In this document: positions 41,610 to 49,815 of the stretch, one piece after another
Numbering within the stretch: position 1 is the stretch's first letter
Layout: each line of letters starts with the position of its first letter
Assembly (NCBI RefSeq): GCF_039839375.1
Contig: NZ_JBDOQU010000003.1
Coordinates: forward strand, 1 to 64,000
DNA length: 64,000 nt
Source of the DNA: JBDOQU01 sp039839375
Lineage (GTDB): Bacteria; Pseudomonadota; Alphaproteobacteria; DSM-16000; Inquilinaceae
Reading direction: 5' to 3'
Notes under the pieces: generated by a model
Told to the model about the DNA's origin: nothing
Databases searched by the model: none
The model's input: the letters and a program-made list of their open reading frames with translations, nothing else
Position numbers and translations under genes: made by a program

Positions 41610-42335
41610 TCAGCCGGTCATGCGGCCGGCGACGATCTCCCAATCGACGATGTTGTCCAGAACGGCGGCGACATGCTCCTTGCGCCGGTTCTCATAGTCC
41701 AGATAGTAGGCGTGCTCCCACACATCGATGCCCAATAGCGCCGTCTGGCCGTGCGCCAGCGGATTATCGCCGCCCGGCGTGCTCATCAGCGCGACGCCGT
41801 CGCCATCCTGGATCAGCCATTGCCAGCCGCTGCCGAAGATGTCGCCGGCGGCTGTGGTGAATTCCTCCTTGAACGCATCCATGCCGCCGAAAGCGGCGCC
41901 GATCCGCTCGGCCAGCGCCCCTCCAGGCTCCGTCGGCCCTTCCGGCGTCATCTGCTCCCAATAGATCTCGTGGTTCCAGGCCTGGCCGGCATTGTTGAAG
42001 ATCTTACGGCTTTCCTGATCGTCCGCCGTCGCCTGGATGATCTCCTCCAGGGACATGTCGGCCATCTCGGTGCCCTCAATCAGGCCGTTCAGCGTCTCAT
42101 AGTAGCCGGCATGGTGCTTGCCGTAATGAAGGCCGACGGTGCGACCGGAGATCACGGGCTCCAGCGCCGCCTCGTCATAGGGCAGCGGCGGCTGGGCGAT
42201 CGCCCCGGCGTTCTGCGCCAGCGCCGGCGTGGGGAACCTTATCGCCGAAACGGCCGCGGCGGCGGCCAGGCCGCCAAGGAAGCGCCTGCGGTTCAGCGGA
42301 AGGGAAATGGCGGCGAGCGTGTCTGTCCGGATCAT
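41610..42335 (-). CDS. Fe/Mn superoxide dismutase with Tat-type signal peptide
   Basis: 241 residues. The N-terminus L-N-R-R-R-F-L-G-G-L-AAAAAVSA followed by an A-L-A-Q cleavage region is a twin-arginine signal, so the enzyme is predicted to be exported folded. The mature part shows SOD ligands: His in GLHYGKHHAGYYETLN, His in QAWNHEIYWEQM, and Asp and His in GIDVWEHAYYLDYENRR. Metal preference (Fe or Mn) is not decided. GAGG five bases before the ATG supports 42335. Convergent with the pterin dehydratase gene, 7 bp apart. Confidence 0.93.
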   Translation of the reverse strand: MIRTDTLAAISLPLNRRRFLGGLAAAAAVSAIRFPTPALAQNAGAIAQPPLPYDEAALEPVISGRTVGLHYGKHHAGYYETLNGLIEGTEMADMSLEEIIQATADDQESRKIFNNAGQAWNHEIYWEQMTPEGPTEPGGALAERIGAAFGGMDAFKEEFTTAAGDIFGSGWQWLIQDGDGVALMSTPGGDNPLAHGQTALLGIDVWEHAYYLDYENRRKEHVAAVLDNIVDWEIVAGRMTG

Positions 42336-42429
42336 AGCTACCTCTCCCATGTTCAGCTTTGCCTCCGACCGCGTTAAAAGGCGCGGACGCCTTCGGGTTC
42401 CCCGGTCGGACATATGGAAACGGCAAGAC

Positions 42430-43023
42430 ATGACGATCACGACGCCCGAACTGGAGACGAAGCGCCTCCGCCTCCGCGCCTGGCGGGCGGAAGATCTGGA
42501 GCCGTTCGCCGCCCTCAATGCCGATCCGGAAGTGATGGAGCACTTCCCGGCGACGCTCGACAGGGTGGAGAGCGACACGCTGGCCGCCGGCATCCAGGCG
42601 CATTTCGCCGAACGCGGTTTTGGGCTGTGGGCGGTGGAAGCGCCGGGGGCGGTTCCGTTCGCCGGCTTTGTCGGACTGTCCGTGCCACGGCGCACGCTGC
42701 CCTTCACGCCCTGCGTGGAAGTCGGCTGGCGGCTGGCGCGCCATTGCTGGGGCCGGGGCTACGCGACGGAGGCGGCGCAGGCCGCGCTCTCCTTCGGCTT
42801 CGGGACGCTGGGCCTGGAGGAGATCGTCTCCTTCACGGCCGCCGGCAACCTCCGCTCCCGTCGGGTCATGGAAAGGCTGGGCATGAGCCGCGACGAGACG
42901 GACGATTTCGATCACCCCGCCCTGCCGGAAGGCCACCGGCTGCGCCGGCACGTCCTCTACCGGCTGGGTCAACTTACTCCTGTTGGTCATTCCGGCCCCC
43001 GAGCCGGAATCCATAGGCCCTGA
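42430..43023 (+). CDS. GNAT N-acetyltransferase (RimJ-like)
   Basis: 197 residues. N-terminal LETKRLRLRAWRAEDLEPFAALNADPEVMEHFP and the acetyl-CoA site EVGWRLARHCWGRGYATEAAQAALSFGF, then SFTAAGNLRSRRVMERLGM, as in the RimJ/acetyltransf_3 group. It acetylates an amine of unknown identity. The last ~13 residues (VGHSGPRAGIHRP) and the stop are read from a family A repeat beginning at 42985, so the repeat has replaced or extended the original C-terminus. Confidence 0.88.
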   Translation: MTITTPELETKRLRLRAWRAEDLEPFAALNADPEVMEHFPATLDRVESDTLAAGIQAHFAERGFGLWAVEAPGAVPFAGFVGLSVPRRTLPFTPCVEVGWRLARHCWGRGYATEAAQAALSFGFGTLGLEEIVSFTAAGNLRSRRVMERLGMSRDETDDFDHPALPEGHRLRRHVLYRLGQLTPVGHSGPRAGIHRP

Positions 43024-43045
43024 CCGCTTCAGCGACGGCGAAGGA
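42985..43045. repeat. Family A hairpin repeat, overlapping the GNAT 3' end
   Basis: GTCAT, stem TCCGGC/GCCGGA, ATCCAT, followed by the CGCTTCAGCGACGGCGAAGG-type spacer seen in other copies. The inverted second unit is missing. Confidence 0.75.
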
Positions 43046-43068
43046 CCAGATGCGGTCCCCGCCGGCTG

Positions 43069-43830
43069 CTATTTCGGCGCCAGCCGCACCGCGCCGTCCA
43101 GACGGATCGTCTCCCCATTCAGCAGTTCGTTCTCCGCGATGTGCAGCACCAGCCGCGCATATTCCTCGGGCTGGCCCAGCCGCTTGGGGAAGAGAGTGGT
43201 GGCGACCAGGCTCTCCTGGACCTCGTCGGACATGGACAGCAGCATCGGCGTGCCGATGAGGCCGGGGGCCACCGTCATCACGCGGATGCCGAATCGGGCC
43301 AGTTCGCGGGCCATCGGCAGGGTCATGGCGACGATGCCGCCCTTCGACGCGCTGTAGGCTGCCTGGCCGATCTGTCCCTCATAGGCGGCGACCGAAGCGG
43401 TGTTGACGATCAGCCCACGCTCTCCGGTCGGCAGCGGTTCAACCTCCGCCATCGCGGCGGCGGCCAGCCGTCCGACATTGAAGCTGCCGATCAGGTTGAC
43501 GTCGATCACCCGGCGGAACAGGTCGAGCGGATGCGGCCCCTCCCGTCCCACCACGCGTCCGGCATCGGCGATCCCGGCGCAATTCACCGCGATACGGGCG
43601 ACGCCATGAGCCTCCCGCGCCGCCGCCAGCGCCTCCCTTATGCTCGCCTCATCGGAGACGTCGCCGGCGAGGGCGAGGCCGCCGATCTCTGTCGCGACGG
43701 CCTCCGCCGCCTCCGCATTGCGGTCGATCAGCGCGATTTTCGCGCCCGCGCCGGCGAGAGCGCGGGCGACCGCCGCCCCCATGCCCGATCCGCCGCCCGT
43801 GACGATGGCGGCCAGCCCTTTGACGTCCAT
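43069..43830 (-). CDS. SDR-family NAD(P)-dependent oxidoreductase
   Basis: 253 residues. Classical SDR: AIVTGGGSGMGAAVARAL (cofactor), NCAGIADA, Ser in TASVAAYEG, Y-S-A-S-K catalytic Tyr/Lys, and PGLIGTPML. The pattern with LPTGERGLIVNTASVAAYEGQIGQAAYSASKGGIVAMTLPMARELARFGIRVMTVAPG resembles the 3-hydroxyacyl-CoA dehydrogenase type II (HSD17B10) group, so a role in fatty or branched-chain acyl-CoA oxidation is likely but not proven. Divergent from the YciI-like gene. Confidence 0.9.
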   Translation of the reverse strand: MDVKGLAAIVTGGGSGMGAAVARALAGAGAKIALIDRNAEAAEAVATEIGGLALAGDVSDEASIREALAAAREAHGVARIAVNCAGIADAGRVVGREGPHPLDLFRRVIDVNLIGSFNVGRLAAAAMAEVEPLPTGERGLIVNTASVAAYEGQIGQAAYSASKGGIVAMTLPMARELARFGIRVMTVAPGLIGTPMLLSMSDEVQESLVATTLFPKRLGQPEEYARLVLHIAENELLNGETIRLDGAVRLAPK

Positions 43831-43939
43831 GCCCGCTCGTGCTCCCCTGTAGATTGGTTGATGTCCCGGGGTGATAGCACGCACCCTTCGGGCTGGCGAC
43901 CGCGCCCGGCATGTTCCGTGACGAAGGGAGAAGCAAGTC

Positions 43940-44239
43940 ATGCAGTTCCTGGTGATCGCCCGAGATGGCGAGGATCCCGACGCTCTGGACCGCCGGCTCA
44001 AGGTGCGGGAGGCGCATCTCGCCGGCGCGCGGAAGCTGGCCGCGGAAGGCCGGATGGTCGAGGGCGGGGCGATCCTCGACGATGACGGAAAGATGGTTGG
44101 GTCGGCGGTGATCGTCGACTTCCCGGACCGCGCCGCCCTGGACGACTGGCTGAGGAACGACCCCTACGTGACCGGCGATGTCTGGCGGAAGATCGACATC
44201 ATGCCCTTCCGCATCGCGCCGCTGCGGGACATGACGTAA
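43940..44239 (+). CDS. YciI-like protein
   Basis: 99 residues. MQFLVIARDGEDPDALDRRLKVREAHLAGARKLAAEGRMVEGGAILDDDGKMVGSAVIVDFPDRAALDDWLRNDPYV matches the YciI dimeric ferredoxin-like fold, with the conserved H-L and D-P-Y-V positions. Family members are small cytosolic proteins; a few have been implicated in catalysis, most are uncharacterised. AAGGGAGAAG precedes the ATG. Confidence 0.88.
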   Translation: MQFLVIARDGEDPDALDRRLKVREAHLAGARKLAAEGRMVEGGAILDDDGKMVGSAVIVDFPDRAALDDWLRNDPYVTGDVWRKIDIMPFRIAPLRDMT

Positions 44240-44249
44240 GGCCCGCCGG

Positions 44250-44993
44250 TCAGCCGTAAAGGTGCAGCCGGCCGCCTTCTTCCTTCAGCCATGCGCGGGC
44301 GGCGGCGACGTTGGGATCAAGGCTTTCCACCAGCGCCCAAAAGCGGGGGCCGTGATTCATCTCGATCCGGTGGGCGACCTCATGGGCGACGACATAGTCG
44401 ATCACCCAGTCCGGCGCCATGATCAGGCGCCAGCAATAGCTGAGCCTGCCATCGGCTGAGCAGCTTCCCCAGCGAGACCGGGTGTCGCGCACCGTCACCG
44501 CGCGGATGGTGACGGGCAGCCGCGCCGCCATGGCGTGGGAGCGGGCGGTCAGTTCCCTTTTCGCCTCCCGCTTCAGGAAATCCGTCACCCGCCGGGGCAA
44601 ATGGGCCGCCTCTCCACCGACGCAGAGCGCGCCATCCTCCGGCCGGACGGCGATCCGCCGCCCCGGTTCGTGCCGGATGAGGTGGGGCTGCCCCCTGAAC
44701 GGAACGGCCGCGCCATCCTCGAACGGCCGGCGAACGGGGATGGCGGTGAGGCGCGGGGCCAGCCAGCCCATATGGCGCAGGACGAAGTCGCGGACATGTT
44801 TTTCGGCGACGCCTGGCGGGACGACGACCCTCGCCCCGCCATGGGCGGGATCGATCTTGAGGCTGAGCCGCGTCGCCCTCGGGTTAATCCGCAGTTCCAG
44901 CGGAGCTTCCAGCCCCTCGACCGAGAGCGCGCGCGTTTCCACCCGCCGTTTCGGCGCGGAACGTCGGGGCCGGAGACGAAGGGGCATGCGCAT
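44250..44993 (-). CDS. YgjP/SprT-like metallopeptidase (DUF45, M48-related)
   Basis: 247 residues. The zinc site is VVAHEVAHRIEMNHGPRFW, with H-E-x-x-H and a third His, preceded by TRSRWGSCSADGRLSYCWRLIMAP, the YgjP hallmark. The N-terminal part carries RINPRATRLSLKIDPAHGGARVVVPPG. No signal peptide. Function in bacteria is poorly known. The frame is open to 45077, but that region is dissimilar and adjoins the divergent glpK promoter. Confidence 0.88.
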   Translation of the reverse strand: MRMPLRLRPRRSAPKRRVETRALSVEGLEAPLELRINPRATRLSLKIDPAHGGARVVVPPGVAEKHVRDFVLRHMGWLAPRLTAIPVRRPFEDGAAVPFRGQPHLIRHEPGRRIAVRPEDGALCVGGEAAHLPRRVTDFLKREAKRELTARSHAMAARLPVTIRAVTVRDTRSRWGSCSADGRLSYCWRLIMAPDWVIDYVVAHEVAHRIEMNHGPRFWALVESLDPNVAAARAWLKEEGGRLHLYG

Positions 44994-45102
44994 GGTCCCG
45001 ACCCGGATACAGGCCGCCCGGCGCGATGTCCAGCGCGGTTGACCGGGCGCGGAGGCCGTCTCTAGTCTCCTCGACAATCGCCCTTCAGCAGGAGATACGC
45101 CC

Positions 45103-46593
45103 TTGGCCGGAAAGTCCCACGTCCTCGCTATCGATCAGGGAACCACCTCCACCAGGGCGATCATCTTCGATCATGCCGGCCTGCCGGTCGCCACCGGCCA
45201 GAAGGAACTGCCCCAGCATTATCCCGCCGATGGCTGGGTGGAGCACGATCCGGAGGATATCTGGGCCGATACGCTCGCCGTCTGCCGGCAGGCGCTGGAC
45301 CGGGCGGAGCTGGACGCCGCCGCGATCGCCGCCATCGGCATCACCAACCAGCGGGAGACAACTATTCTGTGGGACCGGGCGACGGGGAAGCCGGTCTACA
45401 ACGCCATTGTCTGGCAGGACCAGCGGACCGCCGCCCGCTGCCGCGAACTGGTGGAGGCGGGCCATCAGCCGATGGTGCAGGAGAAGACGGGCCTGCTGAT
45501 CAGCCCCTATTTCTGCGCCACGAAGCTGGCCTGGATCCTCGACAGCGATCGGGCCCTGCGGCGACGGGCGGAAAAGGGCGAGCTGGCGTTCGGCACGGTC
45601 GACACCTTCCTTCTCTACCGGCTGACCGGCGGCCGGGTCCACGCGACCGACGCCACCAACGCCTCATGCACGCTGCTGTTCGACATCACCGCCCAGGATT
45701 GGGACGACGAGTTGCTGCGCCTGTTTGACATTCCGCGCGCCCTGCTGCCGGAGGTGATGGACAGTTCCGCCGCCTTCGGCGTCGCCGGGCGGGAGCATCT
45801 GGGGGCGGAGATCCCCATCACCGGCATGGCCGGCGACCAGCAGGCCGCGATGTTCGGCCAGGCCTGCCTGGAGCCGGGCATGGTCAAGTCGACCTACGGC
45901 ACGGGCTGCTTCGCGCTGATGAATATCGGCGACAAACCCATCCTGTCGAAACACCGGATGCTGACGACGGTCGCGATCCGGCTGGCGGGGAAGCCGACCT
46001 ACGCGATCGAGGGGTCGATCTTCGTCGCCGGCGCGGCGGTCAAATGGCTGCGCGACCGGCTGGGGATCATCGACAGCGCGGCCCGCACCGCCAGCATGGC
46101 GGTGGAGGTGCCGGACAGCCACGGCGTCTACATGGTCCCGGCCTTCACCGGCCTGGGCGCGCCGCATTGGGACTCCGACGCCCGCGCCGCGATCCTGGGC
46201 CTCACCTTCGACGCCGGGCCGGCCCATATCGCCCGGGCGGCGCTGGAAAGCGTGGCCTACCAGACCCGCGACCTGATGGACGCGATGATCGCCGACAGCG
46301 GCGGCCGGCCGGCGGCGCTGCGCGTCGATGGCGGGATGGTGGTCAATGACTGGGTCTGCCAGTTCCTGGCCGACATGCTGGACATCCCGGTCGAACGGCC
46401 CCGGGTGACGGAGACGACGGCCTTGGGCGCGGCCTTCCTGGCCGGTCTCCATGAAGGCGTCTACCCCGATCTGGGCGCCGTCTCCGCCGCCTGGAAGCGC
46501 GACCGCCTGTTCGAACCACGCATGGACCCGGCCCTCCGGGAGCGGCTGTTCGAAGGCTGGCAGAAGGCGGTGAGGTTGACGCGAGGGCAGTAG
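45103..46593 (+). CDS. glpK: Glycerol kinase
   Basis: 496 residues from a TTG start with AGGAG nine bases upstream. FGGY kinase: SHVLAIDQGTTSTRAIIFDHAG, GITNQRETTILWDRATGKPVYNAIVWQDQRTA, YFCATKLAWILD, TDATNASCTLLFDI, AGDQQAAMFGQ, STYGTGCFALMN, ALESVAYQTRDLMDAM and VDGGMVVNDWVCQFLADML. It makes sn-glycerol-3-phosphate from glycerol. It is followed 180 bp later by the AmpD-like amidase and then the ugp transporter, so the region as a whole serves glycerol-phosphate supply. The non-ATG start may tune expression. Confidence 0.96.
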   Translation: MAGKSHVLAIDQGTTSTRAIIFDHAGLPVATGQKELPQHYPADGWVEHDPEDIWADTLAVCRQALDRAELDAAAIAAIGITNQRETTILWDRATGKPVYNAIVWQDQRTAARCRELVEAGHQPMVQEKTGLLISPYFCATKLAWILDSDRALRRRAEKGELAFGTVDTFLLYRLTGGRVHATDATNASCTLLFDITAQDWDDELLRLFDIPRALLPEVMDSSAAFGVAGREHLGAEIPITGMAGDQQAAMFGQACLEPGMVKSTYGTGCFALMNIGDKPILSKHRMLTTVAIRLAGKPTYAIEGSIFVAGAAVKWLRDRLGIIDSAARTASMAVEVPDSHGVYMVPAFTGLGAPHWDSDARAAILGLTFDAGPAHIARAALESVAYQTRDLMDAMIADSGGRPAALRVDGGMVVNDWVCQFLADMLDIPVERPRVTETTALGAAFLAGLHEGVYPDLGAVSAAWKRDRLFEPRMDPALRERLFEGWQKAVRLTRGQ

Positions 46594-46615
46594 GCGACGG
46601 TGCGGAAGGGCGGCA

Positions 46616-46692
46616 TCCCATGGATTCCGGCTCGGGGGCCGGAATGACGTTGTTTTTGTTGGTCATCCCCGACCTGATCGGGAATCCATAGG
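46616..46692. repeat. Family A hairpin pair, head-to-head
   Basis: ATGGAT, stem TCCGGC/GCCGGA, ATGAC, a T-run, then GTCAT, stem CCCGA/TCGGG, ATCCAT. Here the units face outward and are separated by only ~12 bases, unlike the ~75-bp spacer of other pairs. Confidence 0.8.
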
Positions 46693-46774
46693 AACCCGAA
46701 GCATCCAGGTATAGGATTTATTTCTTATAACGGCTCTGCTATCGTCCCTCCGATAACGACGGAGGCAGAAAGTA

Positions 46775-47404
46775 ATGTCGGATCATCTGTTGCCGGAAGC
46801 GCGATATCGGCCGTCGCCGAATCGGTCGGGGGCGCTAGTTGGGCCGCGGTTCGTGGTTGTCCACTACACCGCCGGCGCTTCGGCGGAAGGAGCCGTTGCG
46901 TGGCTGACGAATCCGGACGGGCCGGGGAAGCCGTCGGCGCATCTGGTGATCGGGCGGGACGGCGCGCTGTGGCAGCTCGTCCCGTTCGACCGCGTCGCCC
47001 ATCATGCCGGGCAGTCGCGCTGGGCCGGTCTTTCCGGGCTGAACCGCCATTCGATCGGGATCGAGCTGGTCAATCTGGGACCACTGACGGCGCGGGAGGA
47101 TGACGGGTTCGCCGACGCCTATGGCCGGCTGGTCCCGGCGGCCGGGATCGTACGCGCGGCGCACAGGCATGGCGGGCCGCGCCGCCCGTGGCAGGCCTAT
47201 CCGCCGGCCCAGCTCGACGCGCTGGAGCGGGTTCTGACCATCCTTCGCCGCCGCTACCCGACGCTGGAGGATGTCGTCGGCCATGACGACATCGCGCCCG
47301 GCCGCAAGATCGACCCCGGCCCGGCCTTCCCGATGGACCGGTTCAAGGCGTTGTTCCGACACGCCGATTTCGTTTCGGATGTGAAAGGTACAGCGTGTCG
47401 ATGA
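46775..47404 (+). CDS. N-acetylmuramoyl-L-alanine amidase (amidase_2, AmpD-like)
   Basis: 209 residues. Zinc amidase: FVVVHYTAG (first zinc His), SAHLVIGRDGALWQLVPFDRVAHHAGQSRW, RHSIGIELVN, and VVGHDDIAPGRKIDPGPAFP with the second His and the Asp ligand. There is no signal peptide, which favours a cytoplasmic AmpD-type role cleaving 1,6-anhydro-muropeptides during cell-wall recycling. It follows glpK and precedes ugpB but is not obviously part of either unit. Confidence 0.9.
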   Translation: MSDHLLPEARYRPSPNRSGALVGPRFVVVHYTAGASAEGAVAWLTNPDGPGKPSAHLVIGRDGALWQLVPFDRVAHHAGQSRWAGLSGLNRHSIGIELVNLGPLTAREDDGFADAYGRLVPAAGIVRAAHRHGGPRRPWQAYPPAQLDALERVLTILRRRYPTLEDVVGHDDIAPGRKIDPGPAFPMDRFKALFRHADFVSDVKGTACR

Positions 47405-47445
47405 TTAGGTCTGGTCAAGCGAATGTTCGAAAGGCAACATCCGGG

Positions 47446-47474
47446 TTGTCACAAAAACTTCATCTTCGTTACAT
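47446..47474 (+). promoter_or_regulatory. Candidate Pho box upstream of ugpB
   Basis: Three imperfect 7-mers at 11-bp spacing, TTGTCAC, ACTTCAT and GTTACAT, separated by 4-bp linkers. PhoB sites are CTGTCAT-like heptamers at 11-bp spacing, and ugp operons in E. coli and rhizobia are PhoB-activated. The match is partial and function is inferred. Confidence 0.4.
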
Positions 47475-47539
47475 CGGACCGCAACCGGCGGCGTAACAAA
47501 TGCCGGCGTTCAACGGACATTCAACGGGAGGTTTCCGAG

Positions 47540-48853
47540 ATGACTATCCGCTTCACGCTCGCTGCATCGGCGATCGCGCTTCTGGCCGCCGGCCCCGCTT
47601 CCGCGCAAACGGAGATCCAGTGGTGGCACGCCATGGGCGGTGCGCTGGGCGAATGGGTCGACGATCTGGCCCAGGGCTTCAACGAGAGCCAGGACGAATA
47701 TGTCGTCGTCCCGACCTACAAGGGCTCCTACCCGGAGACGATGACCGCCGCGATCGCCGCCTTCCGGTCGGGCGAACAGCCGCACATCGTCCAGGTGTTC
47801 GAGGTCGGCACCGCGACCATGATGGCGGCCGAAGGCGCGGTCTATCCGGTCTACCAGCTTATGCAGGATACCGGCACGCCGTTCGACCCGAGCGCCTACC
47901 TGCCGGCCGTCGCGGGCTACTACACGACGTCGGAGGGCGAGATGCTGTCGCTGCCCTTCAACAGCTCGACGCCGGTCATGTACTACAACAAGGACGCGTT
48001 CGAGGCGGCGGGGCTGGACCCCGAGAGCCCGCCGGAAACCTGGCCGGAATTCGCGGAGGCGGCGGCCGCCCTGGTCGAGAGCGGAGCTACCTCCTGCGGT
48101 TTCACCACTGCCTGGCAGGAGTGGGTCCAGCTTGAGAATCTCTCCGCCTGGCATAATGTGCCGATCGGCACGCTGGGGAACGGCTTCGGCGGTCTGGGGA
48201 CGGAACTGCTGCTCAATTCCGACCTCCAAGTGATGCATATCAGCGCGCTGAAGGATTGGATGGACGAGGGGCTGTTCAAATATGGCGGTCGCCAGGGCAG
48301 CGCGGAGGGCTTGTTCTTCTCCGGTGAATGTGGCCTGTCGTTTAGTTCGTCGGCAGCTTATGCCGGCATCGCGGCTAACGCCGGCTTCGACTTCGGCATC
48401 GGCATGCTGCCCTATTGGCCGGACGTCGAGGGCGCGCCCCAGAATTCCATCATCGGCGGCGGCACCCTCTGGGTGCTCCAGGGCCGGGACGAGGAGGACT
48501 ATGCCGGCGTGGCGGAGTTCTTCAACTATCTGTCATCGCCGGAGGTCCAGGCCGATTCCCACGCCCGGACCGGCTATCTGCCGATCACCACGGCGGCCTA
48601 CGAACTGGCCCAGGAGCGCGGGCTCTATGAGGAGCGGCCGGGCTTCGATACCTCCATCCGGCAGTTGACCCTCAACCCGCCGACGGAGAATTCCAAGGGC
48701 CTCCGCTTCGGCAACTACGTCCAGATCCGCGAGATCATCAATGAGGAGCTGGAGGCGGTCTGGGCCGGCGACAAGGAGCCGCAGGCGGCGCTCGACGCCA
48801 TCGTCGAACGCGGCAACGAGTTGCTGCGCCAGTTCGAGGAAGCCCACAGCTAA
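47540..48853 (+). CDS. ugpB: sn-Glycerol-3-phosphate ABC transporter, substrate-binding protein
   Basis: 437 residues. A signal peptide ends in P-A-S-A-Q; the mature protein starts TEIQWWHAMGGALGEWVDDLAQGFNESQDEYVVVPTYKGSYPETMTAAIAAFRSGEQPHIVQVFEVGTATMM, the UgpB signature. NSSTPVMYYNKDAF and the Trp-rich AWQEWVQLENLSAWHN region line the ligand site. It is periplasmic and binds G3P or glycerophosphodiesters. GGGAGG precedes the ATG. First gene of ugpBAEC; a hairpin after its stop may set its higher level relative to the membrane genes. Confidence 0.96.
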   Translation: MTIRFTLAASAIALLAAGPASAQTEIQWWHAMGGALGEWVDDLAQGFNESQDEYVVVPTYKGSYPETMTAAIAAFRSGEQPHIVQVFEVGTATMMAAEGAVYPVYQLMQDTGTPFDPSAYLPAVAGYYTTSEGEMLSLPFNSSTPVMYYNKDAFEAAGLDPESPPETWPEFAEAAAALVESGATSCGFTTAWQEWVQLENLSAWHNVPIGTLGNGFGGLGTELLLNSDLQVMHISALKDWMDEGLFKYGGRQGSAEGLFFSGECGLSFSSSAAYAGIAANAGFDFGIGMLPYWPDVEGAPQNSIIGGGTLWVLQGRDEEDYAGVAEFFNYLSSPEVQADSHARTGYLPITTAAYELAQERGLYEERPGFDTSIRQLTLNPPTENSKGLRFGNYVQIREIINEELEAVWAGDKEPQAALDAIVERGNELLRQFEEAHS

Positions 48854-48868
48854 TCCCTGATCCGGCAG

Positions 48869-48895
48869 CGGGGACCGTGATAGTCGCGGTCCCCG
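48869..48895 (+). terminator. Intercistronic hairpin between ugpB and ugpA
   Basis: CGGGGACCG and CGGTCCCCG, a 9-bp stem with a 9-nt loop, followed by TTCTCCTTT. Such hairpins after binding-protein genes attenuate readthrough or protect the upstream mRNA. Confidence 0.6.
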
Positions 48896-48920
48896 TTCTC
48901 CTTTCCGGCCGTTCAGGCGG

Positions 48921-49814
48921 ATGTCCATGCACAAGCGCGTGACCTTCAACAACCGGGTGCTGCCCTATCTGCTGGTGACGCCGCAGATCCTGATCACGCT
49001 CGTCTTCTTCATCTGGCCGGCAAGCCAGGCATTGTGGCAGTCGACCCTGCGCCAGGACCCATTCGGCCTGCGCACCGCCTTCGTCGGGCTGGCCAATTTC
49101 GAACGGCTGTTTACCGACCCGCACTATTACGCCTCGCTGCAGGTGACGGTCGTCTTCAGCACCGCCGTCACCCTTCTCAGCATGTCGGTCGCGCTCTTGT
49201 TCGCGGTCGCCGCCAACCGGGCGATCCGCGGCGCCACGGCCTACAAGACCCTGCTGATCTGGCCCTATGCCGTCGCCCCGGCGGTGGCCGGCGTGCTCTG
49301 GCTGTTCATGTTCGCCCCTTCGGTCGGCATCGTCTCCTACATGCTGGCGACTCTCGGCTATAACTGGAACCACAGCCTGAACGGCGGCCAGGCGATGACG
49401 CTGGTGGTGATCGCCGCGGCGTGGAAGCAGGTCAGCTACAATTTCATCTTCTTCCTGGCGGGCCTCCAGTCGATCCCGCGCAGCCTGGTGGAGGCCGCGG
49501 CGATCGACGGGGCGGGGCCGGTCAAGCGGTTCTGGACCATCGTCTTCCCGCTCCTGTCGCCGACGACCTTCTTCCTCATGGTCGTCAACGTGGTCTACGC
49601 CTTCTTCGAGACGTTCGGCATCATCCATGCCGTGACCAGCGGCGGCCCCGGATCGCCCGGCGCGACCAACATCCTGGTCTACAAGGTCTACAGCGACGGC
49701 TTCATCGGTCTCGATCTGGGCGGGTCGGCGGCGCAGTCGGTGATCCTGATGGCGATCGTGATCGCGCTCACCATCGTCCAGTTCAAATATATCGAACGCC
49801 GGGTGCATTACTGA
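48921..49814 (+). CDS. ugpA: sn-Glycerol-3-phosphate ABC transporter, permease UgpA
   Basis: 297 residues with six membrane segments. RVLPYLLVTPQILITLVFFIWPASQALWQSTLRQDPFG begins the MalF-type fold; the EAA loop is SLVEAAAIDGAGPVKRFWTIVFPLLSPTTFFLMVVN, the contact to the ATPase. Partner of UgpE. It starts 67 bp after ugpB, past the hairpin. The ATG at 48927 two codons later is an alternative. Confidence 0.96.
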   Translation: MSMHKRVTFNNRVLPYLLVTPQILITLVFFIWPASQALWQSTLRQDPFGLRTAFVGLANFERLFTDPHYYASLQVTVVFSTAVTLLSMSVALLFAVAANRAIRGATAYKTLLIWPYAVAPAVAGVLWLFMFAPSVGIVSYMLATLGYNWNHSLNGGQAMTLVVIAAAWKQVSYNFIFFLAGLQSIPRSLVEAAAIDGAGPVKRFWTIVFPLLSPTTFFLMVVNVVYAFFETFGIIHAVTSGGPGSPGATNILVYKVYSDGFIGLDLGGSAAQSVILMAIVIALTIVQFKYIERRVHY

Positions 49815-49815
49815 G

